Assembly (NCBI GenBank): GCA_007128675.1
Contig: SKWY01000253.1
Span: 1-5,010 of the forward strand
From: Deltaproteobacteria bacterium
Lineage (GTDB): Bacteria; Myxococcota; Myxococcia; SLRQ01
DNA length: 5,010 nt
Direction of reading: 5' to 3'
Both the position numbers and the translations under genes were made by a program. Shown one piece after another: positions 1 through 5,010 of the stretch. The notes under the pieces were generated by a model, which was not told the origin of the DNA, did not search any database, and saw only the letters and a list, made by a program, of their open reading frames with translations. Each line of letters starts with the position of its first letter. The first letter of the stretch is position 1.

Positions 1-1568
1 TCGCCAAACGCCTCCGTTTGAGATTGGGGAAGATCTATCGAGAAGCGGGCCCCACCGAGACGTGGAGACCGATCGACATGGATCGCGCCATCGTGGGCCT
101 CGATGATCCGATGGGAGATCGGAAGCCCAAGACCCGTACCCTTGCCTTCCTCCTTCGTTGTGAAAAAGGGCTCGAACACGCGATGTAGGTGCTCCTCTGG
201 AACCCCGGGGCCGCTATCCTCGATGATCAGGCGCACTCCCTCCGCCGTTCTTATGATGCTCGTGCACACCTGGCCTGAATCACCAACCGCCTGAGCGCCA
301 TTGGCAACGAGGTTTAGCAGAACCTGCGTCAAGGCATTGAAGTCCCCGGCGATGGTGGTCAGGCCGGGCTCCACGGAAAACTCCAGCTCGATGTTCGTGC
401 CCTTCACCAAGGTCTGCAACAAGACCTGTACGTCCGAGAAGAGTGCCTCGATGTTTACTCGTCCGTTACCATCATCACTGGATGGTCTGCTGAAGGACAA
501 GAGCGACTTCACTATTCGAATGCAGCGCAGGGCCGAGCTCTCGATGTGACCAAGCTGCTCGAGATCGTCCTCCGTGCGGCCGGGATCCTGGAGCATCATC
601 TGGGTGAAGGCGAGAATCCCCGCCATGGGGTTATTGATCTCGTGAGCCACACCACCGGCAAGCTGTCCCAGCGCCGCGAGCTTCTCGGTTTGAATGAGGC
701 GCCTCTCGTAGGTGACGTCCTCGGTAACGTCGCGGTAATAGACTATTGCGTGTACGGATCGCGCCTTGCCCGCGGAAAGTGAATGAGCCGCCACTCGAAA
801 CTCTCTTCCAAGCTCACGGCAAGAGAAACCCTGGCTCTCACGGTGCGCGATGGCATCCTCGACACGGCAGCCCTCGCAGGGGGATGTGCGGCCAAATAGC
901 GCGGCGAAGCAAGGGCTTCCAACCACCTTGGTAATGTGCATGTCGGCCAACGCCGCGTAAGCGAGGTTGGCACGACGTACGCGGTAGCTGGAATCCACGA
1001 CGGCCAGGGGATCTCGAATTGCATCGAAGGAGCGCTCCCATTCCGTCTTGGCTTGCGAGAGCAAGCTGGTGCGCTCCTGAACCTTCTTTTCCAAAAGAGC
1101 CTTTTGAGCCGCGATCTCCGCGACCAGCCTGGCGTTCTCCTTTCGAATACGATGCTCCTGGTGCGCGCCAATAACGTTCATCACAAGGCAGCCGTCGTTC
1201 CAAGGCCTACAAAGGCACCTGATAGGCCCTATCCCATGCAGCAAACCTTCCGGTCCCTCAAACTCATCCGGGCTTGCCACGAAGATCTTCTGCAGATCGG
1301 GCCAGCGCTCCGTCAACCGTTGGAGCAGCTCGGTGCCCGTCATGTCTGGAAGGGCTTGCTCGCAAAGGACCACCTGTATGCCCTGCTCGTCTTCGAGCAA
1401 GTCCAGAGCCTCCCTCGCACTGCCGGCCAGCCACATAGACAAGGGAAGACTCTTCAGCGATGCGGCTAGCTCCTCTCTCGTCTTCTCTCTAGCGACAAGG
1501 AGCAGGCCAATGGATGTGAGGGCACCGGCTTCACCTGTGGATGGGCTCTCAATCTTCGCTTTCGCCAT
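1..1568 (-). CDS. Hybrid sensor histidine kinase: degenerate receiver-PAS-HisKA-HATPase, 3' end outside window
   Basis: A probably cytoplasmic histidine kinase with no membrane segment; 522 codons are visible and the C-terminus lies off the left edge, probably only a few residues away. Residues about 18-132 form a receiver-like fold that has lost its active site: the acidic pair is Ala26-Arg27, the acceptor is Glu70 (in LCEQALPDMTG), Thr/Ser is Ala98 and Lys is Arg121 (in CRPW). A charged helix (about 136-178) leads to a PAS domain (about 176-290) with Cys220, Cys231 and Cys234. The kinase core has phospho-acceptor His309 (HEINNP), N-box Asn419/Asn423, G1 DSGPG (451-455), FEPFFTTK (465-472) and G2 GTGLGL (477-482), all intact. 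The ATG at 1568 is the first start after an in-frame TGA and overlaps the upstream kinase gene by 20 bases. Only a weak AAGGTG lies upstream (1579-1584), so translational coupling is likely. Kinase identity is secure; signal and partner are unknown. Confidence 0.93.
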   Translation of the reverse strand, partial: MAKAKIESPSTGEAGALTSIGLLLVAREKTREELAASLKSLPLSMWLAGSAREALDLLEDEQGIQVVLCEQALPDMTGTELLQRLTERWPDLQKIFVASPDEFEGPEGLLHGIGPIRCLCRPWNDGCLVMNVIGAHQEHRIRKENARLVAEIAAQKALLEKKVQERTSLLSQAKTEWERSFDAIRDPLAVVDSSYRVRRANLAYAALADMHITKVVGSPCFAALFGRTSPCEGCRVEDAIAHRESQGFSCRELGREFRVAAHSLSAGKARSVHAIVYYRDVTEDVTYERRLIQTEKLAALGQLAGGVAHEINNPMAGILAFTQMMLQDPGRTEDDLEQLGHIESSALRCIRIVKSLLSFSRPSSDDGNGRVNIEALFSDVQVLLQTLVKGTNIELEFSVEPGLTTIAGDFNALTQVLLNLVANGAQAVGDSGQVCTSIIRTAEGVRLIIEDSGPGVPEEHLHRVFEPFFTTKEEGKGTGLGLPISHRIIEAHDGAIHVDRSPRLGGARFSIDLPQSQTEAFG

Positions 1569-1584
1569 CGTCGCAAATCACCTT
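1549..1584 (-). promoter_or_regulatory. 20-base gene overlap with weak ribosome binding site
   Basis: The third gene starts at 1568, inside the last codons of the GAF-PAS kinase gene, which stops at 1551-1549. The nearest purine-rich element is AAGGTG at 1579-1584, ten bases from the ATG, which is weak and rather distant. An in-frame TGA just upstream rules out an earlier start. Initiation probably depends on ribosomes translating the upstream gene. Confidence 0.5.
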
Positions 1585-3306
1585 GGGAATACGCAGAGCC
1601 ACCCTTGCACCGCCCCCGTCCGCCTCTTCTATGACCACGGATCCAAGGTGCCGCCTTGCCGTAGTGTACACGGTGGAGAGCCCCAGCCCAAGACCGTCGC
1701 CCACATCCTTCGTCGTAAAGAAAGGCTCGAAAACCCGAGTCCGAAGCTCCTCGGCTATTCCGGGTCCATCATCCTCTACCGAGAGGTAGATCATGTCCCC
1801 GTCATCCTGTAGCGAAATACGCACCGATTGGGGCGATACCTGCACTGCGTTATGCGTGAGGGCGAAGATGGCTTCATCGAAAGAAGCTTCGCAGCCCCGC
1901 ACCATCAACCCCGTCGACTTGGAAACGGTGATGCATGCATCGGGATGCTCCGCGACGACTCGGCGCACCACCCGATCCACACAGTTACCGAGATCGACTG
2001 GCTTCTCCACCGTTTGGCGCTCATGACAAAACGCTCCGAGCTGCTTTACGATGCAGCTGATGCGCTCGGCGCCAATCCGGAGATCCTCGAGCAGGGCCAG
2101 GCCATCCTCGACAATCCGAGAGACATCTACATGCTTCCCTCCCGCTCCGATCCGCCGCGAACGTTCCGAACCATCCCCCTCGGCGGCTTGCTCGCTATCG
2201 CTGACGGCGCTCGCCAGCTCCCCGAAGTACTCCTCGAGTACTCCAATATTGGCTGACATGAAGGCAATCGGGTTGTTTATCTCATGAGCTATCCCGGCGG
2301 CCAAGCGTCCTACCGACGCCATGCGCTCGGCCTCCATGAGCCTGCTCTCCATCTGGCGTGCGGAGGTTACATCCCGGTAGCTACAAGCAACGGAGGTGAT
2401 TGCTCCGCTTTCGTTCTTGATGGGGTAGTGAGAGGCCTGATGAACCTCGTTACCGACCCGAAGCTCCGCGCGGGTAATATGACCTTCGAGCGCTCGAGGT
2501 AGGGGGCAGCCATCGCATGGCGCATGCAAACCAAAAGCTACTTCGTGACAGCTTCGGCCGGGGACGGCCCTTACGGGAAGCCCAGCTCGCCGCGACGTAG
2601 TCGTGTTTGCCCGCTTGACTCGACGACTCTCGTCTACCAAGAGAATTGTGTCGTGAAAGGCGTCAACGGTTGCCTCCCACTCCTGCTTCGCCGTCATGAC
2701 TTGCCCTATGCGTTGCTCCAGCTCGGTCTGGAGATCGCTCGCATGGCCACGGAGCTCCTCGGTCGCCTTGGCGTTGGTCAAGGCAACGGCGACATGGGGG
2801 GCCAGGGTCTCGAGAATCTCGAGGTGCTGCTCACAAAACGGCAATCCATCGCTGCGATTAACCACCTGAAGCACACCGACCAGCTCTCCCGCCAAGATCA
2901 ACGGCACGGCCATGGCCGTCCGCGTGTGGTAGCCGGTCTCGCAGTCCACTCTTTTTGCAAAGCGATGATCCCCCTCGACATCCCCTATCACTACCGGCTC
3001 GCGCCTACTGGCTACCCACCCGGCAATGCCCTCACCTGGCCGAAGATAGAGGCTTCCCGCGAGTTCCTCCACACCGCCTTCCACTAGATCGCAGGAAAGC
3101 ATCCCATCCTTCTCCAATACAAAGACGGTTGCGGCGTCGGCACAAAGCAAGCGTTTGACGGTTTCGACTACCTCGAGAGTCAAGCGACTCGGATCGAGGC
3201 AGGTCGCCATTGCAGAGGCAATCTCGTTCACTGCTTCGAGCAGACCTATGCTCTGATCCGCGGACAACCTGGAGCGTGGATTGCGCGAAGCCGATGCCAT
3301 TGCCAT
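1549..3306 (-). CDS. Soluble GAF-PAS sensor histidine kinase (HisKA-HATPase)
   Basis: A 585-residue histidine kinase without membrane segments, expected to autophosphorylate on His341 and pass the phosphate to a receiver Asp. Domains in order: GAF (about 25-178, with GEGIAGWVA and GELVGVLQVVNR); a coiled-coil linker (about 178-210); PAS (about 210-316) with Cys253, Cys264 and Cys267 and ending in YRDVT; HisKA (HEINNP, 341-346) with an extended, acidic Ser-rich stretch around 365-395; and the ATPase with N-box Asn486, G1 EDDGPG (511-516), FEPFFTTK (526-533) and G2 GDGLGLGLS (536-544). All catalytic motifs are present, although the first N-box Asn is Ala482. The frame is open for 72 more codons upstream, but those lie inside the receiver gene and look unlike a kinase. 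The ATG at 3306 has AGAGGA five bases upstream and touches the receiver's stop codon, so I chose it. A second ATG two codons later is possible. The GAF/PAS ligand cannot be inferred. Confidence 0.95.
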   Translation of the reverse strand: MAMASASRNPRSRLSADQSIGLLEAVNEIASAMATCLDPSRLTLEVVETVKRLLCADAATVFVLEKDGMLSCDLVEGGVEELAGSLYLRPGEGIAGWVASRREPVVIGDVEGDHRFAKRVDCETGYHTRTAMAVPLILAGELVGVLQVVNRSDGLPFCEQHLEILETLAPHVAVALTNAKATEELRGHASDLQTELEQRIGQVMTAKQEWEATVDAFHDTILLVDESRRVKRANTTTSRRAGLPVRAVPGRSCHEVAFGLHAPCDGCPLPRALEGHITRAELRVGNEVHQASHYPIKNESGAITSVACSYRDVTSARQMESRLMEAERMASVGRLAAGIAHEINNPIAFMSANIGVLEEYFGELASAVSDSEQAAEGDGSERSRRIGAGGKHVDVSRIVEDGLALLEDLRIGAERISCIVKQLGAFCHERQTVEKPVDLGNCVDRVVRRVVAEHPDACITVSKSTGLMVRGCEASFDEAIFALTHNAVQVSPQSVRISLQDDGDMIYLSVEDDGPGIAEELRTRVFEPFFTTKDVGDGLGLGLSTVYTTARRHLGSVVIEEADGGGARVALRIPKVICDDGESED

Positions 3307-3317
3307 CAGGTTCCTCT
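3304..3317 (-). promoter_or_regulatory. Ribosome binding site and TGATG stop/start junction
   Basis: AGAGGA (3312-3317) lies five bases before the ATG at 3306-3304. That ATG shares its A with the receiver gene's TGA stop (3308-3306). This decides the GAF-PAS kinase start and implies that ribosomes finishing the receiver can re-initiate on the kinase. Confidence 0.75.
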
Positions 3318-3845
3318 CATCTCCTCCAAGTCCTCCTCGGAGATGACGACGGCGCCGCCATTCGTTCTGGTGACCTTGGCTATGCCGGGATGGGCCTTCT
3401 CCAGCTCCTGGAGTATCCGCGACTGACGCTTCAGCATGCCAAGAAGCCTCCGGTTCTCTCGCTCGAGCTCCAAGTGCTCGAAAGCCAGGTAGAGCACTAC
3501 CTTGAGCTCCGCGTCGTCCCACGGCTTGGTCAAGAAGCGATATATCTCTCCATGGTTGATGGCGGATATGGCTGTCTGAAGATCAGCATGACCCGTCAGC
3601 ATGAGCCGCATGACGTCGGGCCACCTATTTCGGGCAATCTTCAGAAGTTCCATTCCCGTCATGCCCGGCATCAGGTGGTCACTGAGAATCATGTCGATGT
3701 CTTCCTCGGCCAGCACATCGATTGCCTCGGACCCACTGGAAGCCAAAAAGATCTTGTAGGGCTCCTTTCTTAGCGCGCGCCTCAATGCGTTGCGGATACC
3801 TTCCTCATCGTCGACGATCAGAATCGAGTGCTCTTTTTGGGTCAT
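3306..3845 (-). CDS. Response regulator: receiver domain with C-terminal coiled-coil tail
   Basis: A 179-residue response regulator and the first gene of the minus-strand operon. Residues 7-122 are a complete receiver: acidic pair Asp12-Asp13, phospho-acceptor Asp56 (SDHLMPGMTG), Thr84 (MLTGHA) and Lys107 (TKPWD), so it should accept phosphate. After it comes a charged helical segment (about 124-150, rich in Glu, Arg and Leu, probably coiled coil), then a short tail (HPGIAKVTR... and GAVVISEEDLEEM). There is no DNA-binding, AAA+, GGDEF or HD domain, so output is probably by protein contact, perhaps with the kinase encoded next to it. The frame extends upstream to a GTG at 3905, but the ATG at 3845 has GGAG (3854-3857) eight bases upstream and starts right before the first beta strand, so it is preferred. 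Its stop overlaps the next start as TGATG. The receiver resembles the degenerate receiver of the third gene (RWPD and MTGxELL shared), suggesting common origin. Confidence 0.93.
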   Translation of the reverse strand: MTQKEHSILIVDDEEGIRNALRRALRKEPYKIFLASSGSEAIDVLAEEDIDMILSDHLMPGMTGMELLKIARNRWPDVMRLMLTGHADLQTAISAINHGEIYRFLTKPWDDAELKVVLYLAFEHLELERENRRLLGMLKRQSRILQELEKAHPGIAKVTRTNGGAVVISEEDLEEMRGT

Positions 3846-4279
3846 ATTCTGTGCTCCGGGTATCGGGCGAGGGTTGCTGCTCGAAAGAACTCCAGTGCAA
3901 GTCACGCGCCGAGGGCTCGTGGTCTTTCAACGCCCCTAATTCGGCATATTGGACGAACCGTTGATCGGCGTTGGGTGGGTCACCCCAGCCCCACTGGGTT
4001 CGGCTGGCATGGCACGATCTCGACGGAGCTGGGTTGCACACGGTCGTGGAACTCGGATCCAGCGTCAGGGAAGGAAGAGACACGGGGTTTGCAACAGAGA
4101 AGATCGAACTCGGTCGACACGAGGTCTCGAGCATTTCTTTTAAGGATCAACCGGCACAGGTCCGTCCATACCGCACTCTTACAATCGGGCTGTACATGGC
4201 AAGAATCCCGTGCTAGGTGCATTTACTAGTCGCTTGCAAGTAACTAGAGAGGCAAAACGCTATCCGGGGGGGTAAGAGA
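3846..4279. other. Divergent intergenic region, no convincing gene
   Basis: These 434 bases separate the minus-strand operon from the plus-strand CheY-like gene and must hold the promoters of both unless the CheY-like gene is read from elsewhere. Short frames cross it on both strands, but none has a recognisable motif, a credible ribosome site or coding-like composition. On the plus strand, TACAAT at 4180-4185 matches a sigma-70 -10 box at five of six positions but has no good -35 partner. I found no sigma-54 -24/-12 pair with the required GG-N10-GC spacing. A palindrome at 4226-4247 is listed separately. Two mutually exclusive short stems (CCCAG/CTGGG at 3984-3998 and CCAGCC/GGCTGG at 3985-4007) may be chance in GC-rich DNA. 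Confidence 0.6.
4226..4247. promoter_or_regulatory. 22-bp near-perfect palindrome, candidate operator
   Basis: Reading outward from the centre between 4236 and 4237, nine of eleven base pairs are symmetric: half-site CTAGT-N2-CTTG is mirrored by CAAG-N2-ACTAG. The core CTTGCAAG (4233-4240) is a perfect 8-bp palindrome. The site ends 32 bases before the ATG at 4280, where a dimeric regulator could control the CheY-like gene. A TTGCAA within it (4234-4239) could serve as a poor -35 box. The binding protein is unknown and the operator role is inferred from symmetry and position alone. Confidence 0.45.
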
Positions 4280-4687
4280 ATGGGCAGTAGAGATATGAGC
4301 ATTCTGTTGGTCGATGACGAGCCCGCGATCCGCGCGGCCCTTCGAAGAACGGTCTCCCGTCTTGGGTACAGAACGTTGGAGGCAGAGTCCGCGCGCGAGG
4401 CTCTCTCCCTCATTGACAGTGGTGAAGCCCCGGTTGCAGCGATATGCGACTACAATATGCCCCGACAGACAGGGTTGGAGCTCGCCCACATGCTCCGCGC
4501 GCGGATGCCGGATCTGCCCATTTTGCTGCTTTCGGGCCGTGCTCCGACGACCGATGTAGAGAAGGCATTGAGCTCCGGGCTTCTTTGGGCCTTCGTCGCC
4601 AAGCCATGGGATCTCTCTTGGATGCGCTCCGCCATTCCGGCCATGATCGAGAGGCAACCCCCTCCTTGCATGGAATCGCCGGACTGA
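4280..4687 (+). CDS. Stand-alone CheY-like response regulator receiver
   Basis: A 135-residue single-domain response regulator. The receiver fills almost the whole protein: acidic pair Asp12-Asp13 (LLVDDE), phospho-acceptor Asp57 (CDYNMPRQTG), Ser85 (LLLSGRA) in the Thr/Ser position, and Lys108 (AKPWD). All phosphorylation residues are present. After the last helix only about 12 residues remain (Pro-rich, PPPCMESPD), so there is no output domain and it should act by binding a partner, or by relaying phosphate to or from one of the adjacent kinases. It is transcribed away from the kinase operon. The ATG at 4280 has a run of seven Gs (4266-4272) seven bases upstream. An alternative ATG at 4295 would remove five residues without harming the fold, and I cannot exclude it. 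The FVAKPWD segment resembles FLTKPWD of the operon's receiver, so the two belong to the same broad receiver type. Confidence 0.92.
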   Translation: MGSRDMSILLVDDEPAIRAALRRTVSRLGYRTLEAESAREALSLIDSGEAPVAAICDYNMPRQTGLELAHMLRARMPDLPILLLSGRAPTTDVEKALSSGLLWAFVAKPWDLSWMRSAIPAMIERQPPPCMESPD

Positions 4688-4707
4688 CCGGTTCCAATGT
4701 GCGGGCC

Positions 4708-4733
4708 CCCTGGTGCCGGGCCACCGACCAGGG
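4708..4733. terminator. GC-rich hairpin between convergent stops, possible terminator
   Basis: CCCTGGT (4708-4714) and ACCAGGG (4727-4733) form a perfect 7-bp stem around a 12-base loop. It begins 20 bases after the CheY-like gene's stop and ends 7 bases before the stop of the weak reading frame on the other strand, where a terminator serving both would be expected. No T-tract follows on either strand, so intrinsic termination is not demonstrated. Confidence 0.35.
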
Positions 4734-4740
4734 AAGGGAC

Positions 4741-5010
4741 TCAAGGTGAGGCCCACAATACACGTGGGGCTACAATGACCCGGTAGTTCACCTGCTTCGC
4801 CTCGCGGCCAGCCCAATCTGTAGGGGCCAGATAGGCCGAGCCACCCCTAGCGGCTTTCAAGGAGCGGGCCTGCTTCTTGCAGTAGCAAGTCAGCATGCTG
4901 CCAGCTTCCTTGGTTTTCGTCATAGTGGCTATGGTTTCGCTCACCGTCGTGGCCAGCTGTCTTGCTGCACACCTCTTGAAGACAAGAGACACTAGACGCT
5001 TGGAGGAAGA
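4741..5010 (-). CDS. Hypothetical protein, 5' end outside or GTG start at 4992
   Basis: This frame is open from the right edge (89 codons plus a TGA at 4743-4741). It is the longest open frame in the last 320 bases and would converge on the CheY-like gene. If complete, it could start at GTG 4992 (83 residues). The product is basic, with a CYCKK segment, a GGSAYLAPTDWAGRE segment and a short hydrophobic stretch near the end (YRVIVAPRVLW). The AYLAPTDWAGRE stretch faintly recalls AbrB-like or DUF2080 beta-strand domains, but this is too slight to assign. I do not recognise the protein. Length alone does not prove coding in GC-rich DNA, and no start or ribosome site can be confirmed. Confidence 0.3.
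   Translation of the reverse strand, partial: SSSKRLVSLVFKRCAARQLATTVSETIATMTKTKEAGSMLTCYCKKQARSLKAARGGSAYLAPTDWAGREAKQVNYRVIVAPRVLWASP

Noticed and set aside
743..1203. Long minus-strand frames at 743-1171 and 838-1203.
   Set aside because: They are in other frames of the third-gene kinase, whose own frame is open across the whole stretch and carries PAS features.
103..1789. Two plus-strand open frames (103-294 and 1541-1789) with similar peptides containing SFVVKKGS and PGP segments, which could look like a repeated small gene.
   Set aside because: They are the antisense of the conserved FEPFFTTK and DxGPG motifs in the two kinases. Their similarity reflects the kinase paralogy, not a second gene family.
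3307..3522. A longer N-terminus for the GAF-PAS kinase starting at 3522.
   Set aside because: The extra 72 residues lie wholly within the receiver gene, are Arg/Gly-rich without a domain, and the ATG at 3306 has a good ribosome site and a TGATG junction.
3846..3905. A GTG start at 3905 for the receiver gene, adding 20 residues.
   Set aside because: The ATG at 3845 has GGAG at good spacing, and the added residues precede the normal receiver start without any motif.
3984..4007. Two overlapping alternative stems resembling an attenuator.
   Set aside because: Stems are only 5 and 6 bp, with no T-tract and no leader peptide; such stems are expected by chance in this GC-rich segment.
4009..4038. 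TGGCAC followed by TTGCAC on the plus strand, suggesting a sigma-54 promoter.
   Set aside because: The distance between the GG and GC elements is far longer than the strict 10-base spacing.
3828..4229. Plus-strand and minus-strand frames within the intergenic region (such as 3828-4229 and 3980-4222).
   Set aside because: No motif, ribosome site or coding-like residue pattern; frames overlap each other on both strands as expected by chance in GC-rich DNA.
4244..4816. A long minus-strand frame (4244-4816) opposite the CheY-like gene.
   Set aside because: It is antisense to a receiver gene with all active-site residues, and its own product is Arg/Gly/Pro-rich with no recognisable domain.

Overview
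The window is a compact two-component signalling locus of a type common in Deltaproteobacteria in the broad sense (Myxococcota, Desulfobacterota and relatives). Three things suggest that group: a moderately GC-rich composition, soluble HEINNP-class histidine kinases, and a receiver followed by a coiled coil rather than a DNA-binding domain. The taxonomic guess is an inference and is only moderately secure.

Layout. Three overlapping minus-strand genes, read from right to left, make one probable operon. The first (3845-3306) is a receiver with a C-terminal coiled-coil tail. The second (3306-1549) is a complete GAF-PAS-histidine kinase. The third starts at 1568 and runs off the left edge; it is a degenerate-receiver-PAS-histidine kinase whose last codons are missing. 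The first two genes share one base (TGATG) and the last two overlap by 20 bases, so translation is probably coupled. A 434-base intergenic region (3846-4279) separates this operon from a divergent plus-strand gene (4280-4687) for a stand-alone CheY-like receiver. The intergenic region has no convincing gene. Its best feature is a 22-bp near-perfect palindrome at 4226-4247, just upstream of the CheY-like gene. At the right edge, a weakly supported reading frame on the minus strand (4741 to the edge) converges on the CheY-like gene, with a GC-rich hairpin between the two stop codons.

How the genes may work together. No gene carries a recognisable DNA-binding or enzymatic output domain. Two related soluble kinases, both with the same three-cysteine motif in their PAS domain, probably phosphorylate one or both intact receivers, whose output would be protein-protein contact. 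The receiver fused to the third gene has lost all its phosphorylation residues and has Glu at the acceptor position, so it looks like a fixed interaction module. The most notable observations are this degenerate receiver, the shared cysteine motif and the palindrome. I see no mobile element, CRISPR array, tRNA or rRNA.
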